Shown here piece after piece: positions 1-10,707 of a stretch of 64,000 nucleotides of DNA. Both the position numbers and the translations under genes were made by a program. Origin of the DNA: Aradus depressus (taxonomy: Eukaryota; Arthropoda; Insecta; Hemiptera; Aradidae); contig OY759225.1 of NCBI GenBank assembly GCA_963662175.1, positions 17,719,601 to 17,783,600 on the forward strand, read 5' to 3'. The number at the start of each line of letters is the position of its first letter. Position 1 is the stretch's first letter. Under the pieces are notes generated by a model. It was given only the letters and a program-made list of their open reading frames with translations, ran no database searches and was not told the origin of the DNA.

Positions 1-109
1 AGTAATACCTATTCGATATCTACTTGCTATCGAAAGAAAAGTAACGATACCAAAAGTACTTGGTAACGACAAAAAGTATCGATACTTTACTTGTATCGAT
101 ATATCCCTA
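1..109. mobile_element. Terminal fragment of a hAT-like transposon
   Basis: On the minus strand the fragment starts TAGGGATATATCGATAC and carries several TATCGATA-type subterminal motifs. This layout matches the end of the hAT element at 61044 (TAGGGGTG followed by TATCGAT motifs). Only one end is in the window, so the class is tentative. Confidence 0.4.
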
Positions 110-1597
110 GTCTTATATATTATAGTTTCTGGACAATAAGGATGAAAGAGAGGAAGCCAGCTTACCTTCTGTTATCAGTTAGCCTTCCTGAGAAGTGTTA
201 AAGAGATGCTACCCCTTATCTTCCTGAGAAGGTCGATAACATCCGAAGTTTCCATATTCTCTATACCTTCATCGTTTACCTAAAATAATTATTTTAAATT
301 ATAGCATTTTAACAACAATAAACATTACACAAAATATTATATATTAAATAATGTCTTGGTATAATCTTGGTTTGAGCCTTCTGTGGAGAGTAGGCTGACC
401 AAGATTATAGTGAGTTGCTCCAGAACATAGGTCTAGTCTGCTATGATAATAATAATGATATTTATTTCCGTTAAACCATAACATGGTAATATAATACGTC
501 ATAAGAATATTTACATTAAGATATAGCTTATAAATTAGATACTTAAACAGATATTAACTCTTAGAGTCTGACACACATGGATTAGAATTAACAAAAAAGT
601 AAAAATAAATAAATATTTGAAAATATACAAAAATAATAATATTATATAGTAGATAAAGAATATAATAAATACAGTAGATAATCTTTTTAATTGAATTAAA
701 TGAAGATAATAATTTTTCTTAACATTTCCGGAAGTGTCTTTTTCACGACGACATTTCCGTACATTCTCACGTCCCTTGTTCAGGTCACAATGAGAGAAAT
801 ATAGAAAATAGAAAGAAAACAAAATAACATAACAATTATAAAATATATACATATAAATAAATTAAATAAATAAATAAAATGCTAATAAAAATACATAAAA
901 GAGAGAAACAAGAAAAATAAATTAGTATATAAATAATAAAAAATAATGATTAAAACGTAGATTCGACAGAACTAGGGAGGAACTCTGTCAAAAAAATAAA
1001 TAAAATAAAAATGAAAGCTATGTATCAAATTTTTTTTTTAAAATATAAAACACTTTTTTTTTTTATTATTATTAATTATATAATTTTTGAAGAATGAGAA
1101 AAAAATCCTTTTTCCGAATGGAAGGTTTCCTCTAACATAAACATTTTTATTTGAAGTTTAAATTTTCTTATTGTTTCCATTGACTTCAAGAAGTGGGGAA
1201 GGACATTATGAAATTAATTCCTTTGTGAGTTATACGTTTTTTCAAAAATAGAAGAGGAATGGTTAGTTATTCGAAAATCATCTTTCTTCCTGGTATCGTA
1301 ATCATGACTAAAATAATTCTAGTAATTCAACAATTATTGTTAAGAAGAAATATATTTTTATTTTTTCTATTAACCATTAACGTTTCAAATTTATACAGCG
1401 CAGGTAAAGCCAGGATTTTAAGTTGTTTAAATATCTCTCTGCAGCTTCTTTGAGTAATATTATTTATTATTTTTAGTGCTAATAATATAATCTTTTTAAG
1501 ATTAAGAATTAAGAAGCAAAGTATCCACTAAGAATCTTAGATTGTAATTACAAGCGATATATAATTTTTTACATTTAAACAATAAAAATAAGAGCTT
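110..1597. other. AT-rich non-coding DNA, nothing recognised
   Basis: Very AT-rich sequence with A and T runs, inside the intron after exon 11 or 3' to it. Small ORFs at 535-852 and 1259-1453 are AT-biased open frames without recognisable domains. I saw no second half of the PDZ domain here. Confidence 0.5.
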
Positions 1598-1857
1598 TGT
1601 CATCACTATGGTGGACATGACCCCGACTCCACGTTGGCAGCCCTAAATGTTGCCTAACTAAGTTTATTAACCAAGAGTAGGTGTCTATAAAGAGTACCTG
1701 ACATCGTACAGGCTCGGGACCAACAATTAATCCCATCTGAAGGACGGGGTGCTCAAAGTTTTTTACCTTTCAGATAAAAAAAACTAACTGCATCCACTGG
1801 GTTTTGAACCCGCGATCTTGAGCTCAGTACGCATACTACTGAGCTACCCGTGCCTCT
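1598..1857 (-). mobile_element. SINE-A copy, tail lost
   Basis: tRNA-like head with a box-A-like GTAGTATGCG neighbourhood and box B GGTTCAAAACC on the minus strand. The body is recognisable by GGTCCCGAGCCTGTACGATG. The CCTAA-type tail is missing. Confidence 0.8.
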
Positions 1858-1958
1858 AGAATATCTGTTTATGTATCTAATTTATAAGCTATCTTAATGT
1901 ATACATTCTTATGAATTATAAGGGCTTCGATTTTCATGAACTGAGTGGTGGTACTTAC

Positions 1959-2111
1959 ATTGATGATCCTGTCTCCTATCCGGAGGCGGCCGTCCCTGGA
2001 GGCCACACTGTCTGGATAGATGGCACTGATGAGGGAGCCACCGTCAGAGGAGGCCTGCACACTGAACCCCAGTCGACTGTTCCAACCCCGGTTCAGTTCC
2101 ACTATCACCAC
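1959..2111 (-). CDS. Exon 11: first half of a further PDZ domain
   Basis: 153 nt, 51 codons, phase 0 in and out. The acceptor is TTTGTGTAG|GTGGTG and the donor ATCAAT|GTAAGT. It encodes VVIVELNRGWNSRLGFSV, with RLGF as the carboxylate-binding loop, then SLISAIYPDSVASRDGRL and GDRIIN. PDZ identity is clear from the LGF loop, the I.P.S.A..DGRL core and the GDRI strand. The second half (alpha-B helix) is not seen in 1-1958 and is presumably beyond the left edge. By order this would be the fifth PDZ domain if the protein is PTPN13-like, but the linker before it is longer than in vertebrates. Confidence 0.85.
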
Positions 2112-2145
2112 CTACACAAATACAAAAACTATTCACATATAAGCA

Positions 2146-2620
2146 GAGGCGTAGCCAGGGGGGGGGGCTTACCCGCCCCCCTGGCCAGAGCGAAAAACCA
2201 AGATAAAAATTGTGAAAACTAAAAAAATTGTTTTTATTAAAAATGGATTGCTTGCAAGTTACCAGTAGGATCTTCAAATTTCCCGTGCGTCTGATTCTTA
2301 AATCAGCTGTTACATAAATGTACATGTACAAAACAAATCATATTACATTTATTTAAATATATATGAATTCGATCATTTCATTTCCTCGCTTAAAATCGTC
2401 ATTTATGTTATACTTTATACTCTTAAAGTCGATTTTACATGCGCAGTAAAAATGCAAAGCGCAGCAGCAGCAAATGCACGCTATTGGATGTGAGTCATTT
2501 AATTCTAAAGGCACAGAAATCACATCGTGCATTTGCTGCTGCTGCGCTATTCATACAAAGGTATATCATGTATGAAAATATAAAAACACAAACAAATAAC
2601 ATTGATATCTAAACAAAAGG
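2146..2620. repeat. GGCGTAGCCAGG-type element with CAG-rich inverted arms
   Basis: Begins AGGCGTAGCCAGG followed by a G tract. It contains an internal inverted repeat at 2458-2550 whose arms read GCGCAGCAGCAGCAAATGCA. Shared segments recur at 5218-5760 (with the middle part inverted) and 41767-42120. The end sequence resembles hAT-type MITEs, but no clean target duplication was seen. Confidence 0.55.
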
Positions 2621-3421
2621 CAACATCCTGAGTGAGCAGAAGTTTTAAAATAAATATAATATAATATTTAAACAAAACAAACCAAAATATGGTGTCACAT
2701 ATAAAATAACGTCATCTCAATAACAACCTACATCCACGAATATAATTTTCACTATTTAAACTAAAGCAAAATATCATCAATATTATTAAGGTTACATACT
2801 TCATTCTGCTAGGATGTTATTTATTCATTAAATACACATACCTTTATATGTGTTTGTATTTAGTTCTGTTTAGATATAATATTTTATTTTGTTTAGGTGT
2901 AAATAATTTGGTTATTGTTGGTTTAATCACAGTTTTAATGTCATATCTTCTACACAAATCTAGCATAAATCAACTCACTGATAATGTGTATTTATCAATA
3001 TAGGCCCTGAAAAAGGCACACTTAGTTCCGCAAGCTTGTCAGAAATTCTACAACTTTGTTTTTATGTACCACAAGCCTCATCTCTCCTTCCTATTGTATC
3101 GTTGGTCAATCCTTGCTTAATCGATATAAGGGTACTATTTCTACACTATTAATTACTATTTTTTTTAAAAAAGATTAATATGTTTTTACCTTCATCTCAT
3201 CTGTACATTTGGGTAGATGTAATGTTCAAAAAACAAACTCTTATAACATAAAACTAAGATAATCAAGGATAGCTGTACACTAAACAAGAGACATGAACAG
3301 AGTCTGGCTAACGTAACTGTCAGATATGGACTGTTGATAATAACATCACTAGAATATCTTATAGGTCCCTCGCAAACAAATGTGTTTTTTTGAACTAAAT
3401 TCATTTTTAATTAAGGATTAT

Positions 3422-3605
3422 TATGGGACACAAACGTTCAAGTAAAAAATTTGACTGTGTCCGAAAAAAAATTAATTATCAATGACGAGGATAGTGAAGA
3501 ACGAAGAAAGGATGTTGCAGAATTGTTCGATATCCCTTGTTCTTCATTGTCTACCATTCTCAATCAAAGAGATAAGATCGTGGCTTCCCAAGTTGACCCA
3601 TGAAG
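3422..3605 (+). pseudogene. Tigger/pogo-like transposase N-terminus, decayed
   Basis: Starts MGHKRSSKKF and hits a stop. After a frameshift it reads SEKKLIINDEDSEERRKDVA and ELFDIPCSSLSTILNQRDKI. This is the helix-turn-helix pattern of CENP-B/Tigger DNA-binding domains (AEK..II..v.......vA..f.ip.sTlstIl..r). A stop follows directly. It is a broken remnant of a DNA transposon in an intron, and no catalytic DDE part is visible. Confidence 0.65.
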
Positions 3606-3749
3606 TAAAAATCATCGTCAGGGTGAATTTCCTCGTCTTGAAGACTGTCGGGTGAAATACTTATGTACATGCATATGGACTTGAAAAATAAAATAAAACT
3701 TGTTTATTTGATATATTGTCTAATTTCACTAACTATATACATATACATG

Positions 3750-3779
3750 GGAGTACTTTCGGTATTTCTACCATCCTCA
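3750..3779 (-). ncRNA. Hammerhead-ribozyme-like motif (left arm)
   Basis: The same core as in the right arm but on the opposite strand, because the locus is an inverted duplication. Either strand of transcript would therefore carry one motif. Confidence 0.5.
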
Positions 3780-3811
3780 GCCAAAAGCATAAGAGATAAG
3801 ACTGCTTTTGG

Positions 3812-3841
3812 CTGAGGATGGTAGAAATACCGAAAGTACTC
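3812..3841 (+). ncRNA. Hammerhead-ribozyme-like motif (right arm)
   Basis: Core CTGAGGA, one T, stem II GGTA/TACC closed by GAAA, then GAAA and a palindromic stem III AGTACT followed by C, which would be the cleavage base (UH rule). Flanking TGG/CCA can pair as a short stem I. Confidence 0.5.
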
Positions 3842-4400
3842 CCATGTATATGTATATAGTTAGTGAAATTAGACAATATATCAAATAAACAAGTTTTATT
3901 TTATTTTTCAAGTCCATTTGAATTATTTCACAATATCTCTGCAATAATGTCAGTACATGCATATATTGTAATGCAATAAAAGTGTCGTTCTATCATGCCA
4001 TTAATATTTTATTTTAGTAACAATCAGTTATACAGTTTGAGTAAATCTCCGCGTGTTTGAAGTAAAGTAAAGAATAATATTTTTAAAACAAAAACGCGAA
4101 CAATAGATATATTACAATATATACGTAATTTTATTTTTGTTCAGAATTTATTAAATGTTTAATACATACATAATAAAACGTATAGTAGAATTCTTATGGT
4201 TTTCTTTACATTTTTAACCCCTCTCGATATTACGAACTCTTATGCTTCTTGCGTTTCGTTATATGGAGTGTCGACTATAAATACATATAATAAGCTATAT
4301 AATAACGAACACTATATAATATTACATATTATACATATGTAACTATAATATTGCTTGGTTCAGGGACGACACCCACTTCTAAGCCCACCGTGTTATTTAC

Positions 4401-4622
4401 CTGGTACTCTGGAGGCTGCTCCGGAGGTACTTGACTAGATTCCGAACAGCTTCCCAAAGAGCCTCCTATACTCTCCGCAAGACTGGATCTCTCTCTCTCC
4501 AGATCCTCCCTTCTCTCGTCTTCTTCAGGAGGAAATATTACTCCTTTCCACTTGAGAAGACTTTTCGTTCCGTCAACCACACTTGGGATGTCTTGTTCTG
4601 AACAGCCGGTTTCGTTTATTTC
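4401..4622 (-). CDS. Exon 10: charged linker with LLKWKGVIF motif
   Basis: 222 nt, 74 codons, phase 0 in and out. The acceptor is TGTTTTAG|GAAATA and the donor TACCAG|GTAAAT. It encodes EINETGCSEQDIPSVVDG, then KSLLKWKGVIFPPEEDE followed by a strongly charged RRED-LERERSS stretch and a Ser/Glu/Pro-rich end (PPEQPPEYQ). The SLLKWKG segment is the only hydrophobic patch in the linker and could be a conserved peptide or helix. I do not recognise a domain. It joins in phase to the PDZ exon at 2111. Confidence 0.72.
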
Positions 4623-4660
4623 CTAAAACACAAAAGTAAACATTAATGAATTTAATGTGA

Positions 4661-4822
4661 GCCGATAAAGGTAGCTAGAGAAAACCTAGAGCACGCCGTC
4701 TTTCGGATTGGGTGTCTGTACGATGTCAGATACTCATTAAAGACTCCTATTCTAGATAAATAAATTAGGGTAGGAAAAATTGAGGACTCCGATAGTTGCG
4801 TCGGGCTCATGTCCACCACTGG
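4661..4822 (+). mobile_element. SINE-A fragment (body)
   Basis: Diverged head GGTAGCT, then CACGCCGTCTTTCGGATTGG and GTACGATGTCAGATACTC. It ends near CTCATGTCCACCACTGGGA. Confidence 0.7.
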
Positions 4823-5217
4823 GACCGAGGTCCCCTAAGAATAATTACATACAGAGTCAAAAAGAAAAGGAAACCATGCAATAAAGTATCAGTATGTCGT
4901 ACTAAGAAATAAATACAAAAGTAAATAAATTAGTGTTACTGTGGAGAAAAACTAGACAATAATAAATATGGATAAATAAAAATTAACATGCACCTCTTGT
5001 TTATGAAGAAATGAAAGAATCTGTATAAATAGAGAATCTATATAAATTATGTATAGAATCTACATAAAATATGAAGAAAATAAAATAAATTGATAAAAAT
5101 GGACGGAGCATAATACAATGATGGTAAACTACAAAGTTTTGTCGAAGAACTTTTTCTCTAAAACCAATTCTTCAGCAGTTGTAAGGAAATACACAATTAA
5201 ATGTTTTATAACAATAC

Positions 5218-5760
5218 AGGGGCGTAGCCAGGATTTTGAGCAGGGGGGGGGGGGGGGGGGGAAGTTAGGCTATGAGGGTGGGGGATATAGACTCCCGTGG
5301 GCACAGCCCGCAGTTTTCCGTGGGGTTAGCGTTGCAGACTCTTTGTTATTAATTTGGGAGACTCGGACCCCCAGAAGCTCCCCCTGAGGTAACCACTGAC
5401 TGTCATACTTAAGTTGACTTTACATGAGCAGCAAAAATGCCAAGCGCAGCAGCAGCAAATTTGCTGCTGCAGCACTGCATTTTAACAGCGAATGTAAAAT
5501 CAGCTCTAAGAGTATAAAGTATAACATAAATGACGATTTTGAGAGAGGAAATGAAATGATCGAATTCATGTATATTTAAATAAATGTAATATGACTTGTT
5601 TTGTACATGTACATTTATGTAACAGCTGATAGCTGATTTAGGAATCAGACGCATGGGAAATTTGAAGATCCTATTGGTAACTTTCAAGCAATCCATTTTA
5701 AATAAAAACAATTTTTTTAATTTATTTAATTTTTATCTTGGTTCTTTGCTCTGGCCAGGG
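5218..5760. repeat. GGCGTAGCCAGG element, rearranged, with G20 tract
   Basis: Starts GGGGCGTAGCCAGGATTTTG followed by a run of about 20 G at 5243-5262. The middle shows a GCAGCAGCAGCAAATTTGCTGCTGC palindrome around 5446-5470. The distal half (5480-5760) matches 2230-2460 in reverse orientation and ends at CTGGCCAGGGGGG. Confidence 0.55.
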
Positions 5761-5761
5761 G

Positions 5762-5765
<4 letters not shown>

Positions 5766-5796
<31 letters not shown>

Positions 5797-5832
5797 ACAC
5801 ATAGGTTTACTTACTTAATTTCTTGAAAACAA

Positions 5833-5889
<57 letters not shown>
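5766..5889. repeat. (TA)n microsatellites
   Basis: Two TA runs, about 5766-5793 and 5841-5889. The second abuts the MITE at 5890. Confidence 0.95.
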
Positions 5890-5892
<3 letters not shown>

Positions 5893-6272
5893 GAGTTTGG
5901 AGCCAGAGCGGACCAACTGGTTGAAACTAAACAGGAAGAAAATGGCAATTGAAAATTGAGTACATTTTGTTTATCTCCATAAATGGGCCCCAAATATTTA
6001 TTTATATTTGAAATTTTAGAATAGTATTGGATGAGTGATCCCTTTTTGTGTTCTATAAAGTTTTTGAAGGCCGTATGATCCATTGTGACTTTGAAAATAT
6101 ATGCACAAAATATTTGTGGACTAAACTTGAAGTGCTGCTATCTATCACTGAAGTGAAGAAACTAAGTGATCCACACTGGTTTTGAAAAAAGGGAACCTAT
6201 GCCAACATCAGGATGGTAATAACTCATTTTCCGAAAAATTGTGGGTTGGTCCGCTCTGGCTCCAAACTCCTC
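5890..6272 (-). mobile_element. 382-bp MITE, copy 1
   Basis: Terminal inverted repeats GAGGAGTTTGGAGCCAGAGC (about 28 bp in all). Flanks ATAT on both sides. Opposite orientation to the copies at 10120 and 32832. Open frames inside are by-products; no transposase is seen. Confidence 0.88.
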
Positions 6273-6276
6273 ATAT

Positions 6277-6416
6277 AAGGGTGGTCCTTAAACATAAATT
6301 TTTTTTGTAAGGCTGAATTTCGGTTTTTTGAGATAAAAAAAACCAAGAAAAACATGTTTCATCTCAAAAAACCGAAATTCAGCCTTACAAAAAAAAAAGT
6401 ATGTTTAAGGACCACC

Positions 6417-6418
<2 letters not shown>
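6277..6418. mobile_element. Short palindromic MITE
   Basis: Arms of about 65 bp: the left starts AGGGTGGTCCTTAAACATA and the right ends in its reverse complement, TATGTTTAAGGACCACCCT. It is flanked by TA-rich sequence, consistent with a TA target. It lies directly next to the 382-bp MITE. Confidence 0.75.

Positions 6419-6473
<55 letters not shown>
6419..6473. repeat. (TA)n microsatellite
   Basis: Uninterrupted TA run of about 54 bp after the palindromic MITE. Confidence 0.95.
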
Positions 6474-6478
<5 letters not shown>

Positions 6479-6479
6479 C

Positions 6480-6600
6480 GTATAAGAAATATGTGATAAC
6501 CAAGATATATTCCAACTGGACTGATGAAACAGAAGAGTAACAATTTGTCCAGTGGAGAGAGAGACTTATAGGAAGACTTATATCTTATGGGAGGGTTCAT
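6480..6600 (-). mobile_element. LINE 3'-region fragment
   Basis: Shares the GGAGAGAGAGACTTATAGGA stretch with 24845-24905, where it lies just 3' of a LINE reverse transcriptase tail. Confidence 0.5.
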
Positions 6601-6653
6601 AAGCTGAATTTTTTAAAATATAAATCCACTAACACTTAATTGAGTCATTTTAC

Positions 6654-6829
6654 CTGAGGAACGAGTGGCTTTGAGGGGGGTGGATTGGCTGATCTATAGG
6701 CAGGATTCCTATAGGAGAAGCCCATCTGTTGTTGATCAAGGGCAGGACTGGTACCAAGAGGCGGCATACTAACAGGTTCACTTGGGGGTGGCTCTGCTCC
6801 ACTTAGACCACCTCCCACCAATTCCTCTT
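6654..6829 (-). CDS. Exon 9: proline-rich linker
   Basis: 176 nt, phase 1 in and phase 0 out. The acceptor is GTCGTTTCAG|AAGAGG and the donor CCTCAG|GTAAAA. It encodes EELVGGGLSGAEPPPSEPVS, then a Gln/Tyr segment with QQQMGFSYRNPAYRS and ANPPPSKPLVPQ. Several PPPS/PPxxP-like motifs could bind SH3 or WW domains (inference). The exit phase fits exon 10. The entry phase does not fit exon 8; see the finding on the missing exon. Confidence 0.7.
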
Positions 6830-7506
6830 CTGAAACGACATAGACAAACATCACAAGACAATGCCCTCATCTTGGCTGAGTAGACTGATGACACAGCTGG
6901 TCTCCAAGTACACTGCTGACTAAATGACATCACCATATCACTTGAAACTCCTTTCAATAGAGCACTACAATTGCGTATTATGAAATTACGTCAAAATAGA
7001 TTTCATAGATTTAGTTGTATGCATCAAGCAATATTAAATTTTAGAATACAAACCCTCATATGAGATGAATAAAAATAAATTAAAATAAAAAAATATAAAT
7101 TTCTAATAGTAACTAATATAACAGATAATTGTTTAATTATAAATTTTTCAAATTATAAATACTTTACACAGAGGATATATCAGGGAGAAACTAGATCCAA
7201 AGCATATTCGGAGAATAATCTATTTTTCTATAATATTTTAACATAATATATTTTTCTATAATATTTCGAAAAAAAATTGTTTTCCCCATACATTTTCTCC
7301 TTTTGATTCCTTTATTTAGATATCCTACTCAACTACACATATTTTTTCAATTGGTAAAAACTATAAGAAAATTTGATGACGAACAAAATAAAATAATAAA
7401 TGATAATATGTAGAATAATAAGAAGTTACAAGAAGAAAAAAATAAATAAAAATGTCTCTATCAAATATTGAAGAATATGTACAAAAAAATAAGTAATAGT
7501 AAGTTA

Positions 7507-7710
7507 TTATGACTCATGCCCGGGCTTTAACTACGACGTCATATCGCCTACTACCAGAGCGCTCTTTCGTCACTCTGGTGGACATGAGCCCGACTCTAAA
7601 TACCGCGGGAGTCCTAAATTTTTTATTCACCTAGGGTAGGGGTCCATAACGAGTACCTGACATCATACAGGCTCGGGACCATCGCTTAACGTCCCATCCG
7701 AAGGACGGCA
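7507..7710 (-). mobile_element. SINE-A fragment, head lost
   Basis: Runs from ATGACTCATGCCCGGGCTTT to CATCCGAAGGACGG. The tRNA-like head is absent. It sits 120 bp downstream of the exon 8 donor. Confidence 0.85.
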
Positions 7711-7831
7711 ATAGGCCTATGGTAAGAGAAATATGTAGGTTTTTGAACGAGAGAGAGTAGAGAATGAGAATTGACAAAGAAAAAGAGACGCTGTTTGTGA
7801 CGCCAGCAATGCTCAGCAGGCATACACTCAC

Positions 7832-7976
7832 CTTTGTGATTCATTATCGGTAGATTGGGTATTAATATGAAAATGTTGTTCTTCCGAACATGATGCAACA
7901 CTTTCTGAACTTAATTTCCTATTTTTGAACGAGGGTCCTGGACCATTATTCTCATATTCTGAGTGTGTATCACTGA
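7832..7976 (-). CDS. Exon 8: Ser/Asn-rich linker
   Basis: 145 nt, phase 1 in and phase 2 out. The acceptor is ATCATGACAG|TCAGTG and the donor CACAAAG|GTGAGT. It encodes a polar stretch beginning SDTHSEYENNGPGPSF, with KLSSESVASCSEEQHFHINT near the middle. It has no methionine, so simple ORF calling misses it. It reads straight on from exon 7. It leaves at phase 2, but the next exon found (6829) needs phase 1, so either another small exon intervenes or one boundary is wrong. Confidence 0.6.
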
Positions 7977-8349
7977 CTGTCATGATTTTAGGGTTCACCA
8001 ACGGGGTGAGTGAAGCGGGAGAGTGACGTGAGGAGAGGCGGGGTGGGGAGCGCTCCCCTCTACTAGCCCGCCCAACGATCCCAAACTGTCACTCTCAGAA
8101 TTTCAAAAATGAATTGCTTTCACTCACCCTTGTGCGCAAACCACTCTTTCGATTTCGTCCAAATTTGGAATATAGGGTCTTTAATCGGTGCCATCACAGA
8201 TTATACACTTTGTTTTCAAAACAGGGCACTTTAAACCACTTTCGAGGGGAGCGGGCCTGGGAGGTGTTCAGCGCGTCACATAATTTCGTAACCTATTTAC
8301 CATCTTAGTCCCAAAAAAAGTTGCCAAAGAAGTTTCACTTCTAAAAAAA

Positions 8350-8516
8350 ACCTTGAGCATGCTGTATTTTAGGATTCTTTGGGATGTCAGGTACTTGTTA
8401 AAATCCCTAAATCAGGTAACTTGGGTAAGTACAATTAAAGAGTCCCACTGTAGAGTCAGACTAATGCTCACCAAAGTGCCGAAAGAGCGCTTTGATAATA
8501 GGCAATATAACCACAA
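8350..8516 (+). mobile_element. Old SINE-A fragment
   Basis: Diverged body: GATGTCAGGTACTTGTTAAA, then GAAAGAGCGCTTTGATAATA. Clearly older than most copies here. Confidence 0.6.
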
Positions 8517-8944
8517 CATTTCGTCGCCTAAGATGCAAAGTGCATCTCAATTTTTATCGAAAATCAACAATGCACATTAATGGATTCAAATTTTTACGCC
8601 AAATTCGATGAAACAATTAGTTTTAGGGTTTCACCACCAGAAGCGTCACTAAAAACATTTTTGCCAATACTGGGCGTCTCAAAACGTCTGGAGTCGTCAA
8701 CTTTGTGCATCTCAACGAAATTCCATTAAATGCATAGTTTCTGTTTTGTGACTATTTCTCATGAAAATCAGACTGAAGATTCTTATTATAAATGTTTCCG
8801 GCAATATAAAACTGGTATCAGATTCGGAGATAAGGAGTTTTTTGCTTCCCTTGTGAAATAACGAAATTTGAGATGCACAATGTTGCATTTTAGGCGACGA
8901 TTTAGGACTCCCACAAGCCGAATTATATATAATACAATATTTAC

Positions 8945-9079
8945 CTGAGGATTGGGTAGCAAGACTGGTGGTATAGTGGTAGTTAGGGTTGTGAGGACTG
9001 ATGACAGCCACTCCTAGCGCTTCAGGTCTTCCTGGCTTCACATCCTCCATACTGTCTCCACTCACACAGTCCACACTAT
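8945..9079 (-). CDS. Exon 7: acidic/Tyr-containing linker
   Basis: 135 nt, phase 1 in and out. The acceptor is CTTATTTCAG|ATAGTG and the donor TCCTCAG|GTAAAT. It encodes SVDCVSGDSMEDVKPGRPEA, then a segment with PHNPNYHYTTSLATQSS. No domain is recognised. Low complexity and two tyrosines suggest a disordered linker. It joins in phase to the exons on each side (10708 and 7976). Confidence 0.68.
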
Positions 9080-9423
9080 CTGAAATAAGACACCACTCAG
9101 AACAACACTTCTATTATCTATGTTAATACTAGCTACCTCTGTACATTAACATAAATTATAGGTACCATTTGAATACATAGATAATTTATTACGTGAGATT
9201 ACGTGACTAACACAAGAGTGTATATTGTATCAAAACCGGTTTGAAATACAAGGTGTATCCAAATTTTTGTGCAATACTTCGTGAGAAGAGAGTTGAATCT
9301 CAGTCTATGTACTTCCCCAGTACGTATTCATCAATTACATTTTTCGTCTCCTCCTCAATAAACAATATTCTCCCTCTGATTAGCCTTTTATTCCCCTTTA
9401 TTTATTTTTTCATCAGTTTTTCT

Positions 9424-9761
9424 AGGTTTTATGATTCATGCCCGGGCTTTAACTATGAGGTCATATCGCCTACTACCAGACCGCTCTTTCGTCACTCTGG
9501 TGGACATGAGCCCCACTCTACTGTGGAAGTCCTAAATCTTGCCTACTCTGAATTTTTATTCACCTAGGGTAGGGGTCTTTAACGAGTACCTGACATCCCA
9601 CAGGCTCGGGACCATCGCTTAACGTCCCATCCGAAGGACGGCGTGCTTAAGTTTATTTTACCTCCCAGATAAAATAAACTAAAGGGCCCCGGTCGGGTTT
9701 TGAACCCACGTTCTTGAGCTCAGAAGACAAGCACGCATACCACTGAGCTACCGGCGCCCTC
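9424..9761 (-). mobile_element. SINE-A, near full length
   Basis: From ATTCATGCCCGGGC to the head GAGCTACCGGCGCCCTC. Box B reads GGTTCAAAACC. Confidence 0.9.
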
Positions 9762-9794
9762 ATGAAGCTAATATATCAATTTAATGTAAATGGT

Positions 9795-10085
9795 TTGAGT
9801 ACCTACATCGCATAAATTAGTGATGGAAGGTCTTCAACAAGGTCTTTCCAATGAAGACCAGGGAGGTTACATCAAGAGAATAATTAAAGATTTTGATACT
9901 TCCCCAACTATTTGAAGTATACGGGAAGTTATATAATCGGTCAGAAATGCGATGCGAAATTTTCAAATTTCCAAAATTTGATTCCAAAAAAGGAAAAAAA
10001 AAGTATGTGAACACGATAACTTCCGGTATAATGAATTTATCGAAACAAAGTTTTATATGTGTATCCAGAAAATTTTAAGGACGAC
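9795..10085. repeat. Family-D dispersed repeat
   Basis: Unclassified repeat recognised here by ACTTCCCCAACTATTTGAAG, ATGCGATGCGAAATTTTC and AGGACGACACCTATTAATTT. Members with the same order of blocks are scattered through the window. Confidence 0.6.
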
Positions 10086-10119
10086 ACCTATTAATTTTCA
10101 TACAAATACTAGCATATAT

Positions 10120-10501
10120 GAGGAGTTTGGAGCCAGAGCGGACCAACCCACAATTTTTCGGAAAATGAGTTATTACCATCCTGATGTTGGCATATGTTCC
10201 CTTTTTCGGAACCAGTGTGGATCACTTAGTTTCTTCACTTCAGTGATAGATAGCAGCACTTTAAGTTTAGTCCACAAGTATTTTGTGCATATATTTTCAA
10301 AGTCACAATGGATCATACGGCCTTCAAAAACTTTATAGAACACAAAAAGGGATCACTCATCCAATACTGTTCTAAAATTTCAAATATAAATAAATATTTG
10401 GGGCCCATTTATGGAGATAAACAAAATGTACTCAATTTTCAATTGCCATTTTCTACCTGTTCAGTTTCAACCAGTTGGTCCGCTCTGGCTCCAAACTCCT
10501 C
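10120..10501 (+). mobile_element. 382-bp MITE, copy 2
   Basis: GAGGAGTTTGGAGCCAGAGC at the left end and its reverse complement at the right. ATAT flanks. Very similar to the copy at 32832, which suggests recent spread. Confidence 0.9.
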
Positions 10502-10509
10502 ATATATGT

Positions 10510-10539
10510 GAGTATTTTCGGTATTGCTACCATCTTCAG
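10510..10539 (-). ncRNA. Hammerhead-like motif, partly degraded
   Basis: Minus strand CTGAAGATGGTAGCAATACC then GAAAATACTC. Stem II GGTA-GCAA-TACC is intact, but the stem III palindrome is broken by one base. Confidence 0.4.
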
Positions 10540-10707
10540 CCACGACTTAATCGATAAACGAAATAGATAAACATACGATTTCCTTTATTTTTTATTAGCT
10601 CAAATGGTCGACTGGTTTTTGAGGAGCAACAATTAATTCGTTCTGGGGAAGATTCACCGACAACTTTTTTATTTTTTTTTTATTTTTCAATAATGAAGAA
10701 AACTTAC

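Larger units (their letters stand above)
3677..3915. repeat. Large fold-back, about 112-bp arms, hammerhead-like core in each
   Basis: Left arm 3677-3789 and right arm 3803-3915 are near-perfect reverse complements around position 3796, leaving a loop of roughly 13 bases. Each arm contains a CTGAGGA...GAAA motif (see the separate entries). Related single arms occur at 10510-10545 and 31582-31650. As RNA it would form one very long hairpin. Confidence 0.85.

Noticed and set aside
1911..2222. Plus-strand ORF of 103 codons
   Set aside because: It is the opposite strand of PDZ exon 11 plus repeat. The minus strand has splice sites and a PDZ domain.
10057..10511. ORFs ending at GAGGAGTTTGGAGCC ends (also 5838-6083 and 32823-33259)
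   Set aside because: They recur only because the 382-bp MITE is repeated. They cross its inverted ends and show no protein domain.
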